Source of the DNA: Cupriavidus laharis
GTDB lineage: Bacteria > Pseudomonadota > Gammaproteobacteria > Burkholderiales > Burkholderiaceae
DNA: 64,000 nt
Reading direction: 5' to 3'
Assembly (NCBI RefSeq): GCF_914271435.1
Contig: NZ_CAJZAI010000001.1
Span: 62,001-126,000, forward strand
Each line of letters begins with the position of its first letter. The first letter of the stretch is position 1. Shown here piece by piece: positions 9,895 to 17,635 of the stretch. The notes below the pieces were generated by a model that did not search any database, was not told the origin of the DNA, and saw only the letters and a program-made list of their open reading frames with translations. The position numbers and the translations under genes were made by a program.

Positions 9895-11001
9895 ATGAAC
9901 GAAGCGGACATGCACGGAGCAATCCGCGGCTTGTACGAGGGAATTCTTGACCCTGGTGCGTGGCAGAAAAGCCTGCGCACCCTGACCGAGATGGCGGGTA
10001 CGGCCCACGCATCGATGATGGTGTGGGATACAGTGCGCGACCAGGTCACCGTCAACGAGATCGTCAACCCGGTGCTGGAGCTGTTCACCCGGTACGAGTC
10101 CGAGTTCCAGGCCATCGATCCGGCCAAGCGGTTCGCGCCGCGCATGAAGCCGGGCGAATGGTATATCGACGCGCGCGACCTCGGCGAGGGCGCCATGTCG
10201 CGCCATCCGTTCTACCGCGACTTTTTCAACCGGTTCGACCTGCGTTCCTATGTGGCCTGCCTGGTCGAGCGCCAGCCGCACTACGAAGTCTATTTCTCGA
10301 TGCAGCGCGCCATGTCGCAGCCGGTGTTCTCGACCGACGATGCGCGCGGCCTGGCCTGGGTGATCCCGCATATGCGGGGTGCCATGGCCCTGCGCGACCG
10401 CACGCAGAACCTGTCGGCGCTGGCCAGCCTCTCGTCGCAGCTGGTGGAGCGCCTGAGCTTCGCGCTGCTGGTCATGTCGCCGCGGCGCCAGGTGCTGATG
10501 AGCAACCGCGCCGGCGAACACTGGGCACGGCGCCTGGATCCGGCCGGCAAAGTGTCGGAATGGACGCTGTCGCGCCCGTTCGGCGACATGCTGCAGGCCG
10601 CTTGCGACCCGCGGCGCGCCACGGCGGCACAGGCCGCGCGCGCCACCGACGGCCACGGCAACAGCGCGCAGGTGATCGTGCTGCCGCTGCCGCCCGCACA
10701 TGCCTTCGCCACCGAATGGCAGGAGCCCGCCGCGCTCGTGGTCGTGCATGAAGACGGCGCCGCGCCGCCGATGCTGGGCACTGTCCTGCGCGAGCTGTAC
10801 GGCCTCACGCCGGCCGAGACCCGTCTTGCCACCACCCTTGCCGCCGGGCAGGGCCTGCCTGAAGCCAGCGAGCACCTGCGCATCCGTCACGAGACCGCCC
10901 GAACCCAGCTCAAGGCCGTGTTCCACAAGACTGGCACCGGCAGCCAGGCGCAGCTTTCGCACCTGCTGTCCCGGCTGGCATCGGCCCTGGAAGGGGGCTG
11001 A
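9895..11001 (+). CDS. LuxR-type HTH transcriptional regulator, first of a tandem pair
   Basis: A 368-residue regulator. The last ~65 residues (LYGLTPAETRLATTLAAG, then ASEHLRIRHETARTQLKAVF) form a LuxR/GerE-type helix-turn-helix. The N-terminal ~290 residues match no sensor domain I can name; there is no receiver aspartate pattern and no convincing autoinducer-binding domain. The ATG at 9895 is preferred to one 15 nt upstream because GGGGAAG sits just before it and because the downstream paralogue starts at the same aligned position (MNEDEMHD against MNEADMHG). The paralogue follows 51 bp later. Function and ligand are unknown. Confidence 0.8.
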   Translation: MNEADMHGAIRGLYEGILDPGAWQKSLRTLTEMAGTAHASMMVWDTVRDQVTVNEIVNPVLELFTRYESEFQAIDPAKRFAPRMKPGEWYIDARDLGEGAMSRHPFYRDFFNRFDLRSYVACLVERQPHYEVYFSMQRAMSQPVFSTDDARGLAWVIPHMRGAMALRDRTQNLSALASLSSQLVERLSFALLVMSPRRQVLMSNRAGEHWARRLDPAGKVSEWTLSRPFGDMLQAACDPRRATAAQAARATDGHGNSAQVIVLPLPPAHAFATEWQEPAALVVVHEDGAAPPMLGTVLRELYGLTPAETRLATTLAAGQGLPEASEHLRIRHETARTQLKAVFHKTGTGSQAQLSHLLSRLASALEGG

Positions 11002-11052
11002 ACCCGCCCCGGCCGCAATTGCCCTGACAAGAAAGAACAAGAAGGGAAGGCA

Positions 11053-12213
11053 ATGAACGAAGACGAGATGCACGACACCATTCGCGCGCTCTACCAGGGC
11101 ATTTTCGACGCCGATGCCTGGCAGCGCAGCCTCGCTGCGCTGTGCCAGGCCAGCGGCAGCGTCCACGCCGCGCTGGTGGTGCGCGATACGGTGCGCGACC
11201 GCGTGCTGGTCAACCAGGTGGTCAACCCGGTGCCCGAAGAAGTCGCCGCCTACCGCGATTACTACGAGGCGCTGGACCCGGCGATCCCGTTCGTTTCACA
11301 ACTGACGGTGGGCAACTGGTACATCGACGCGTGCGAGCTCGGCGAGCAGGCCATGCGCAGCCTGCCGTTCTATGGCGAATTCTTCCGTCAGTTCGGCCTG
11401 TCGTCGCTGATGGCCTGCCTGATCGAGCGCCAGCCCCATTACGAGGTGTTCCTGTCGCTGCAGCGGCCGCAGGGCGGCGCGCGCTATTCGCCGGAAGACG
11501 CGCGTGCGCTGGACTGGGCCATTCCGCATGTCCGCCACGCCATTGCGCTGCGCGACCGCACACGCCAGGTGTCGACGCTCGCGCATGTGTCGGCCGAGCT
11601 GCTGGAGAGGCTGCCGTTCGCGGTGATCGTCTTCACCGACGATGGCAAGGTCCTGCTCGCGAACCGCGCCGGCGAGGCCTGGACCCGCCGGCTGATGCCG
11701 GTGCCGGTGGTTGGTGCCGCCGCCGGCGCAGGCACGCCCAGGACGGATGAATGGCGCCTGTCGCGTCCGTTTCCCGATGTGCTGCGCGCGGCTGGCGACC
11801 CGGCCGTTGCCCAGCCGGCACAGGCGCTGCGCGCCACCGGCCCCGATGGCCGGGAAGCCCAGGTCGTGGTGCTGCCGCTGCCGGCGGCACACCATCTTGC
11901 CGTCGACTGGCAGCGCCCCGCCGTGCTCGTCGCCGTGCATGAGGCCGGCACGCCCGCACTGGGCATTGCCGGCGTGCTGCGCGAGCTGTATGGCCTCACG
12001 CCTGCCGAGATCCGCCTGGCCATGCTGCTGACCACCGGCATTGGCCTGCCCGAGGCCTGCGAGCAGCTCGGCATCCGGCGCGAGACCAGCCGTACCCAGC
12101 TCAAGGCCATTTTCACCAAGACCGGGACCGGCACACAGGCGCAGCTCGCGCACTTGCTGACGCGGCTGGGCGTGGTGCTGGGGACGGGGCAGGCGCGCTC
12201 AGAGCCCGTTTGA
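11053..12213 (+). CDS. LuxR-type HTH transcriptional regulator, second of a tandem pair
   Basis: A 386-residue paralogue of the upstream gene, collinear over its whole length: both share GNWYIDA/GEWYIDA, CLIERQPHYEV/CLVERQPHYEV, an HVRHAIALRDRT-type segment, a VVLPLP strand and the C-terminal HTH with RTQLKAIFTKTGTG. It carries a short extra segment near residue 220 (VPVVGAAAGAGT). A good ribosome site, GAAGGGAAGG, precedes the ATG. The pair probably arose by tandem duplication and may be co-transcribed. It is followed by a palindromic repeat and the convergent azl genes. Targets are unknown. Confidence 0.8.
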   Translation: MNEDEMHDTIRALYQGIFDADAWQRSLAALCQASGSVHAALVVRDTVRDRVLVNQVVNPVPEEVAAYRDYYEALDPAIPFVSQLTVGNWYIDACELGEQAMRSLPFYGEFFRQFGLSSLMACLIERQPHYEVFLSLQRPQGGARYSPEDARALDWAIPHVRHAIALRDRTRQVSTLAHVSAELLERLPFAVIVFTDDGKVLLANRAGEAWTRRLMPVPVVGAAAGAGTPRTDEWRLSRPFPDVLRAAGDPAVAQPAQALRATGPDGREAQVVVLPLPAAHHLAVDWQRPAVLVAVHEAGTPALGIAGVLRELYGLTPAEIRLAMLLTTGIGLPEACEQLGIRRETSRTQLKAIFTKTGTGTQAQLAHLLTRLGVVLGTGQARSEPV

Positions 12214-12235
12214 AAATTGCCAATTGCAGCACCTG

Positions 12236-12331
12236 TCGTCCCCGCGCAGGCGGGGACCCAGTGTCTTGCAGACCTTGCATGCGCCGCTAAAGTCGCTGGG
12301 CTCCCGCCTGCGCGGGAGCGACAGGCATAGC
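12236..12331. repeat. ~95-bp palindromic intergenic repeat, copy C
   Basis: Third copy of the repeat that flanks purC. Outer ends TCGTCCCCGCGCAGGCGGGG and CCCGCCTGCGCGGGAGCGA are inverted, and the inner GGGACCCAGTGTCTT and AAAGTCGCTGGGCTCCCG motifs are conserved. It lies between the convergent second LuxR gene and azlD, where it could act as a bidirectional terminator. Confidence 0.78.
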
Positions 12332-12342
12332 CATTCAGATAC

Positions 12343-12666
12343 TCAGGCGAGCAGCCGTAGCGCGGTATAGACCGCCATGCCGACCGCGATCATTCCCACC
12401 ATGCGGCGCGTGAGCAGGTAGAACACCGCCGCGCTGGCGCCGGCCACGAGCTTGTAGTTGGATGGCGACAGCGTGAAATGGCCCTGCCAGGTCATCAGGT
12501 CGGGCAGGATGATCGCCGCGAGCGCGGCCGCCGGCGCATAGCGCAGCGCGCGCTGGAGCCGGTCCGGCACGGTGACATGTTCGCCCGCCATGAGGAACAG
12601 CGCGCGAGTGACAATGGTGACGACGGCCATGCCGGCGAGCGCGATCCAGATCTCGGTGTGGCTCAT
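12343..12666 (-). CDS. azlD: AzlD-family branched-chain amino acid exporter small subunit
   Basis: A 107-residue membrane protein with three to four hydrophobic segments (for example WIALAGMAVVTIVTRALFLM and AAALAAIILPDLM), the size and pattern of AzlD. AzlC and AzlD together export branched-chain amino acids or their analogues. Its ATG overlaps the stop of azlC by 4 nt (ATGA), indicating translational coupling. It is the terminal gene of the azlCD pair and is followed by a palindromic repeat. Confidence 0.88.
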   Translation of the reverse strand: MSHTEIWIALAGMAVVTIVTRALFLMAGEHVTVPDRLQRALRYAPAAALAAIILPDLMTWQGHFTLSPSNYKLVAGASAAVFYLLTRRMVGMIAVGMAVYTALRLLA

Positions 12667-13481
12667 GCCTGGTCTCCCTGTCCCGCCTGCGGGGCCGCCA
12701 CGGCCCGGGTCGAGGACTTGCGGCGGTGGATGCGGCGCAGCGTGGCGCGCGCGGCCAGATCGTCGCTGGCCATGCCGGCGGCAATGGCGCCTACCACGGC
12801 CACCACCAGGCCCAGCCGGTAGGGCAGGTCGAAGCACAGCAGCGCGAGGATGGCCGACGCCACCACCGCCAGCAGCGTGGAGCGCGAATTGATGGTGGCG
12901 ATCATCACCGGGATCAGCGCCATGGTGCCGGCCAGGGCCAGGCCCCAGCTGTCCGGGAACAGGCTCGCCAGCAGGATGCCGATGATCGACGAGGCCTGCC
13001 ACATGGCGAAGTTGGCCAGCGCCATGCCCCAGAAATAGCCTTCCTTGCCCGGTTCGTAGCCCGGCGTGCTGTAGCGCTGCATGAAGTAGACGAAATGCAG
13101 GTCGCCGTTGAACGAGCCCAGCAGCGTGCGCCGCCACAGCGGCAGGTAGCTGAAGTGCGGCTGCAGGGCTGCGCTGAAGATCACGAAGCGCAGGTTGACG
13201 AAGGCCGCGGTCAGCCACACGGTCCACAACGGCAGCCCGGCTGCGAACAGCGGCAGTACCGCGAGCTGTGCCGAGCCGGCATAGACCAGCAGCGTCATGC
13301 CGATGGCCTCGGGCACGGTCATCACGGACTTGCTCATTGCCACACCCGTGACCAGGCCCCAGGAGAATACGGCGGGCAGTGACGGTGCAAAGAAGCGCAC
13401 ACCATCGATAAAGGCGGTGCGTTCAGCCGGTGCGATGCCATGCCAGAGGCGCAACCAGGCCGAGGGTTGTGGGGAAGTCAT
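12663..13481 (-). CDS. azlC: AzlC-family amino acid exporter large subunit
   Basis: Integral membrane protein of 272 residues with the AzlC signature, including FIDGVRFFAPSLPAVFSWG, the AGSAQLAVLPL segment near residue 70 and FVNLRFVIFSAAL near 95. It has about seven predicted membrane spans. A charged C-terminal tail (RRIHRRKSS) follows the last helix. It pairs with azlD, with which it overlaps by 4 nt. No Lrp-type regulator lies adjacent, unlike many azl loci. Confidence 0.9.
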   Translation of the reverse strand: MTSPQPSAWLRLWHGIAPAERTAFIDGVRFFAPSLPAVFSWGLVTGVAMSKSVMTVPEAIGMTLLVYAGSAQLAVLPLFAAGLPLWTVWLTAAFVNLRFVIFSAALQPHFSYLPLWRRTLLGSFNGDLHFVYFMQRYSTPGYEPGKEGYFWGMALANFAMWQASSIIGILLASLFPDSWGLALAGTMALIPVMIATINSRSTLLAVVASAILALLCFDLPYRLGLVVAVVGAIAAGMASDDLAARATLRRIHRRKSSTRAVAAPQAGQGDQA

Positions 13482-13590
13482 GGGCGATGTCGGGGGAACC
13501 GCGGAAGAGGCCGGCGCAGCGGGGGCTGCCGACGTTGCACCATTATAGGGTCGGATGATGCCAAGGTAAGCGGCTACTTAATAAAATCAG

Positions 13591-13620
13591 GCCCGGCGTT
13601 GGCCAGCCCCAACGCCGGCC
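13591..13620 (-). terminator. Stem-loop downstream of dacB
   Basis: A near-perfect 12-bp GC-rich stem (GCCCGGCGTTGG / CCAACGCCGGCC) with a 6-nt loop, 38 bp past the dacB stop. In the minus-strand transcript it is followed by a modest U-rich stretch (CTGATTTTATT), consistent with a weak intrinsic terminator. Confidence 0.55.
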
Positions 13621-13657
13621 GTCACACAGGCTTGCGTGGCAGGCCGCAGCCCGGGCT

Positions 13658-15166
13658 TCAGGGTGCTCCGCGATACACCCACTGCATCAGCGCATCATGG
13701 GCTTCCTGCGCTTGCGAGGCATTGGAGTGGTTGATGAAGCTCACCACCACGTAGCGGTCGCCGTTGAGCGCGTCCACGTAGCCGGCCAATGCGCGTACGT
13801 CCTGCAGCGTGCCGGTCTTCAGGTAGGCGTTGCCGGCGGCGTTGGCGCGCGTGAGCCGGTTGCGCAGGGTGCCATCCACGCCCAGGATCGGCAGCGAATC
13901 GACCAGCGTCGGGCCCACATCGCTGGCCGCCGCCTGCTGGAGCAGCCGCGCCATGTCGTAGGCGCTGATGCGTTCCTCGCGCGACAGGCCCGAGCCGTTG
14001 TCGAGCACCAGTCCTGGCATGTCCAGGCCCTGGCGGCTCAGCCAGCGCTGCACCACGCGGGTGGAGCGCGCGGGGCTCGCAGGCCCGCTGCGATCCATTT
14101 CCGCGCCGATGGTCAGGAACAGCTGGCGCGCCATCACATTGTTCGAGTACTTGTTGATGTCGCGCACGATCTCGCCCAGCGGCTGGCCGTAGTGCCGGGC
14201 CAGCAGTACCGCGCCGCGCGGGACGGTGCCGCTGCGCAGCGCCGGCAGGTGCGTGAAGCGCCCGCCCGCGGCCTGCCACTCGGCGACGAAACCGCCCCAC
14301 GTGAATTCGCTGTGCGACAGCGCGGCGATATTGAGCACGTGCTCGCCGCAGTCGCTCGAATAGGCGCCCGAGAACGACGCCAGCACGGTGCCGTCCGCCT
14401 GTGGCGCCACGGTCGGTATGGCACTCGACTGCCAGTCGCCGCAGCGGCCGTTGGTCAGCGTCAGGCGATTGTCCAGGCGCAGCTGCGCGAGCGCGGGCGT
14501 GACCGAGACCGCCACGGACTGGCTGGCGTCGTCGGGCGTCAGCGTGAACGACAGCGTCTTGAACGCGTACAGCAGCGCGTCGGGGCCGACGTTGTACGCG
14601 CGCTGCACCTCGCCGTCGATGGTGCCGTTGCCGTTCAGGCCGTCGGCGAAGTAGCTGCGGTCGAGCACCAGGTCGCCGTTGATGGTGGTGGCGCCGGCCG
14701 CGCGCGCGCTGGCCACGAGCTTGGCCATTTCCTCGGGCACCAGCTTCGGGTCGCCGCGTCCGCGCAGGTAGACGTTGCCGTTGACCGTGCCGTAGCCGTC
14801 CGGCTGGCTGTCGGCGTAGAGCGAGGTCTGCCAGCGGTAGTCGGGGCCGAGCAGTTGCAGGCCCGCAAAGGTGGTGACCAGCTTCATGGTCGACGCCGGG
14901 TTCATCGGCTGCTGCGCGTTCCAACTGGCGCGCGCGGTCGGCGCACCGATCCGGACGACATAGAAGCTGGCGGCGCTGGCCGGCACGTGCGCGCGCTGCA
15001 GCGCCGTGGCAACCTGGGCCGGCAATCCGGCGCGAACCAGCGCGGTATCGGCCCGCGCGCTGGCGGAAGTTCTGGCAGCCTTGGCCGGGCGGGCCAGGGC
15101 CGGTGGCTGGGCGGCGGCGAGCAGCAGGGCGGCGGCCGCGCAAAACAGGGTGATTCTTCTTGGCAT
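13658..15166 (-). CDS. dacB: D-alanyl-D-alanine carboxypeptidase/endopeptidase, PBP4 type
   Basis: Class C low-molecular-weight penicillin-binding protein of the periplasm that trims or cleaves peptidoglycan cross-links. From the start used here (502 aa) there is a signal peptide (MPRRITLFCAAAALLLAAAQ, cleaved after ALA), the active-site SxxK as STMK (Ser92-Lys95), SNN in NKYSNNVMARQL, and KTG in YLKTGTLQ. The long insertion between SxxK and SNN is characteristic of the PBP4/DacB family. The start is uncertain: in-frame ATGs at 15175 and 15208 are also possible, and none has a strong ribosome site. It lies downstream of a MarR gene on the same strand. Confidence 0.9.
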   Translation of the reverse strand: MPRRITLFCAAAALLLAAAQPPALARPAKAARTSASARADTALVRAGLPAQVATALQRAHVPASAASFYVVRIGAPTARASWNAQQPMNPASTMKLVTTFAGLQLLGPDYRWQTSLYADSQPDGYGTVNGNVYLRGRGDPKLVPEEMAKLVASARAAGATTINGDLVLDRSYFADGLNGNGTIDGEVQRAYNVGPDALLYAFKTLSFTLTPDDASQSVAVSVTPALAQLRLDNRLTLTNGRCGDWQSSAIPTVAPQADGTVLASFSGAYSSDCGEHVLNIAALSHSEFTWGGFVAEWQAAGGRFTHLPALRSGTVPRGAVLLARHYGQPLGEIVRDINKYSNNVMARQLFLTIGAEMDRSGPASPARSTRVVQRWLSRQGLDMPGLVLDNGSGLSREERISAYDMARLLQQAAASDVGPTLVDSLPILGVDGTLRNRLTRANAAGNAYLKTGTLQDVRALAGYVDALNGDRYVVVSFINHSNASQAQEAHDALMQWVYRGAP

Positions 15167-15223
15167 GGCGGCCATGTTAACGCATGGCCGGTGGCCGCCG
15201 GATGACATGCCCCCAGCGTGCGA

Positions 15224-15805
15224 TCACTCCGCGCGTGGCGGCGCCAGGCGTCCCAGCAGCGACTTGAGCGTGGCTTGTTCCTGCTCGGTCAGCGCCGAGG
15301 CCACGTGCGCGTCATGCGCGATGACGGCCTGCTTCGCAGCCTCGAGCGTGCGCTTGCCGGTAGGCGTCAGCACCAGGCTGTAGGCGCGGCGATCCTCGGC
15401 GGCGGGGCGGCGCGCAACCAGGTTCATCTCTTCCAGGGCATCGACCAGCAATACCGCCCCCGAGCGCGCGATGCCAAGGATGCGTGCCAGGTCGGTGAGC
15501 TTGAGTTTCGGGTTGCGAGAGATGATCACCAGCGCCGAGAAGCGTGGCGGCGTGATCTGCCATTGCGCAAGCGATGCGACGAAGTCCTCGTAGATGCGGA
15601 TCTGCGCGCGGCGGATCGCGTAGCCGACCAGGCTGTCGAGCACGCCGTAGTCGATATCCGGCACATGCGGGTCGAAGCCGCCTTCGGCCCCTGTACTTGG
15701 CGGCCCCGGATCGGGGGCCAGCGGGTCGCGGGGTTTGCGCCGTGCTTCCGCGGCACGCGTGCCTTTCGTTATGCCGGCGGGGGCGTCCGACGAATCAGAG
15801 CTCAT
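15224..15805 (-). CDS. MarR-family transcriptional regulator
   Basis: A 193-residue regulator with a disordered 45-residue N-terminal extension rich in Ala, Pro and Gly, then a MarR winged helix: ITPPRFSALVIISRNPKLKLTDLARIL, GIARSGAVLLVDALE (recognition helix) and the wing AAEDRRAYSLVLTPTGKRTL. MarR proteins usually bind DNA as dimers and respond to phenolic compounds. The gene lies just upstream of dacB, 15-60 bp depending on the dacB start, so a shared transcript is possible but no functional link is known. Its target cannot be deduced. Confidence 0.88.
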   Translation of the reverse strand: MSSDSSDAPAGITKGTRAAEARRKPRDPLAPDPGPPSTGAEGGFDPHVPDIDYGVLDSLVGYAIRRAQIRIYEDFVASLAQWQITPPRFSALVIISRNPKLKLTDLARILGIARSGAVLLVDALEEMNLVARRPAAEDRRAYSLVLTPTGKRTLEAAKQAVIAHDAHVASALTEQEQATLKSLLGRLAPPRAE

Positions 15806-15900
15806 GTGAGCAGCTTCCAGTAGCCGTTTTCGACTATTAGCATAACCCGCCCGCGCTGGGCGCCAGAGCTCGGGAAATACCCGCTTGCGCGGGCAGGAGA

Positions 15901-16353
15901 TCAGCCCAGCGCGGCGCTGCTCTCGCGCTTGTCGGCCTTGAGCGACGGCACCGGGAAGACGATGTCGTACAGCCAGTTGTAGATGAGTGCGTAGACCATG
16001 TAGAAGCCGGCCACGGCAATGTCCATGATCAGTGCGTCGAGCAGGCTGATGTCGAGGTACCAGGCCACCGACGGCAGGAACACCACCAGCAGGCCAAGCT
16101 CGAACAGGATGGCGTGCAGCACGCGCACGAAGACCGATTTGCGCAGCTGCCCGGTGAACCGCAGCATGGCCTTGTCGAAGATCAGGTTGTAGACGTAGTT
16201 CCAGCCCGCCGCGATCAGCGAGGCCACGGCACCGATCAGTCCCATCTGGTGCAGCGCGTAGCCGAACACCACGCTGGCAAGCGGCGCGAAGGCCAGCAGA
16301 CCGATGGCTTCAAAGCCAATGGCGTGGCGGATCCGGTCACGGGTGTTGCGCAT
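15901..16353 (-). CDS. PACE-family proton-coupled multidrug efflux protein
   Basis: A 150-residue inner-membrane protein made of two bacterial-transmembrane-pair repeats, four hydrophobic helices in all. It begins MRNTRDRIRHAIGFEAIGL, with the acidic Glu15 that is essential in the founding member AceI of Acinetobacter. The second repeat carries RKSVFVRVLHAILFELGLL. Known members export chlorhexidine, acriflavine or short diamines. The ATG at 16351-16353 has AGGAG about 7 nt upstream; the longer open frame is rejected. A LysR gene is divergently transcribed 106 bp away and is its probable regulator, as in other PACE loci. Confidence 0.87.
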   Translation of the reverse strand: MRNTRDRIRHAIGFEAIGLLAFAPLASVVFGYALHQMGLIGAVASLIAAGWNYVYNLIFDKAMLRFTGQLRKSVFVRVLHAILFELGLLVVFLPSVAWYLDISLLDALIMDIAVAGFYMVYALIYNWLYDIVFPVPSLKADKRESSAALG

Positions 16354-16421
16354 GGGGCTCTCCTGCAGACAGTGCAATGGCACGGAGTCTATCTGCTTTG
16401 CGGGGAATGCCAAGTTAGGTA

Positions 16422-16440
16422 GTATCGCTAAAATCGATAC
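16422..16440. promoter_or_regulatory. Probable LysR-type operator between the PACE and LysR genes
   Basis: A perfect inverted repeat GTATCG-N7-CGATAC, which contains the T-N11-A pattern of LysR-type regulator sites. It lies 20 bp before the LysR start codon and 69 bp before the PACE start codon, where autoregulation and control of the divergent gene would be expected. Confidence 0.65.
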
Positions 16441-16459
16441 ATCGTTCGCGCGTGCCACC

Positions 16460-17386
16460 ATGTCCCTTTCCCTCGATCAGTTGCAGGCGTTCGCCGCAGC
16501 AGCCGAAACCGGCTCTTTTTCCGCCGCCGCGCGCCGGCTGGGCAAGGCCCAGTCGGTGATCAGCGCGGCGGTGGCTAATCTCGAGATCGACATCGGCAAC
16601 GCGCTGTTCGACCGTTCCGGCCGCTATCCCGTGCTGACGCCAGCCGGTGAACGGCTGCTGGTTGAGGCACGCGTGATCCTGGAGCGCTGCGAGCATTTCA
16701 GGGGCGTGGCCATGAGCCTGGGCGAGGGCGTGGAGACTCGTCTGGTCCTGGCCGTGGACGAGCTCTATCCCGAAGAGACGCTCGGCATGCTTCTGGAGGA
16801 ATTCTCGGGCCGTTTCCCTGCGGTGGAGCTGGAGCTACTGTTCCCGCTGATGGAGGACGTCAGCCGGCTGGTGCTCGAAGGCAGCGCGGACCTCGGCATC
16901 ATGTGGCGGCAGGAGATCCTGCCGCCGGCGCTGGGTTTCCACGCACTGGGCTGGGTGCCGATGAAGATCCTGTGCGCGCCGGATCATCCTCTGGCGGGCG
17001 GCCAGCGTGTCGACTGGGAGGAACTCAAGCGCTACCGCCAGCTCATGGTCGCGACCCGCACCGACAGCGAGGAGAAGATGCGGCTGCGCGTGGCGTCCGA
17101 CGTCTGGTGGGTCGAAAGCCAGTGGGTGATTGTTGAACTGGTCAAGCGAGGGCTCGGGTGGGCATTCGTGCCGTGGCACGTGGTGGCCAATTCCCCCGCG
17201 GCCGCGCAGCTTGTGTCGCCGCCGTTGGCGTTCCAGGAGCAGGACTGGCCGGTCGCGCTGGAACTGGTCTGGCATAAGCAGCGTCCGCCCGGCAAGGCCG
17301 CGCGCTGGTTACGGGAGAGGATTTGCGGGCAAGCATTGCCCCGGCCCAAACACCCGGACTGCGACCCGCGCGCAGCGCAGCCGTAG
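16460..17386 (+). CDS. LysR-type transcriptional regulator, likely regulator of the adjacent PACE efflux gene
   Basis: A 308-residue LTTR. The winged helix covers residues 1-62 (LDQLQAFAAAAETGSFSAAA, then AQSVISAAVANLE), and the co-inducer domain follows, with DELYPEETLGMLLEEF, GSADLGIMWR and VIVELVKRGLGWAFVP. The ATG at 16460 is chosen because it begins directly before the conserved HTH. The last residues (PKHPDCDPRAAQP) and the TAG stop are contributed by the start of a dispersed repeat that also occurs at 1337-1584, so the original C-terminus appears to have been replaced. The conserved domain seems intact. Confidence 0.9.
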   Translation: MSLSLDQLQAFAAAAETGSFSAAARRLGKAQSVISAAVANLEIDIGNALFDRSGRYPVLTPAGERLLVEARVILERCEHFRGVAMSLGEGVETRLVLAVDELYPEETLGMLLEEFSGRFPAVELELLFPLMEDVSRLVLEGSADLGIMWRQEILPPALGFHALGWVPMKILCAPDHPLAGGQRVDWEELKRYRQLMVATRTDSEEKMRLRVASDVWWVESQWVIVELVKRGLGWAFVPWHVVANSPAAAQLVSPPLAFQEQDWPVALELVWHKQRPPGKAARWLRERICGQALPRPKHPDCDPRAAQP

Positions 17387-17600
17387 GCGTCCCCGCGATA
17401 CCGCAGTTAGGAGGGACCACTCCGTAATCCGGGTTCGTTCGTACGCCCTGTCCCATCCTAATCATCTACGCGGCAGGCAGTCTGGTTATGCCCTGGACCG
17501 TCTTCACCTCATCAAGCCGTTCGTCAACCACGAAAACGCGTTTTCGCCTACTTTTACCGCTCGGGTAAAAGTAGGTCGCCGGCTACGCCGGCGAAACAGC
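17351..17600. repeat. Right half of the composite dispersed repeat, second copy
   Basis: Nearly identical to 1337-1584, including CCACTCCGTAATCCGGG, the CTACGCGGCAGGCAGTCTGG segment and the terminal hairpins ACTTTTACCGCTCGGGTAAAAGT and CGCCGGCTACGCCGGCG (in parts). The left half of the element is missing. It overlaps the last 12 codons of the LysR gene and fills the gap up to the outer-membrane factor gene. Confidence 0.82.
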
Positions 17601-17635
17601 AGCACTCGTCAAGCACGACACCTCACCAAACACAT

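Noticed and set aside
15860..15900. A fourth copy of the ~100-bp palindromic repeat after the PACE gene
   Set aside because: Only a short CCCGC-TTGC-GCGGG hairpin is present; the diagnostic inner motifs are missing.
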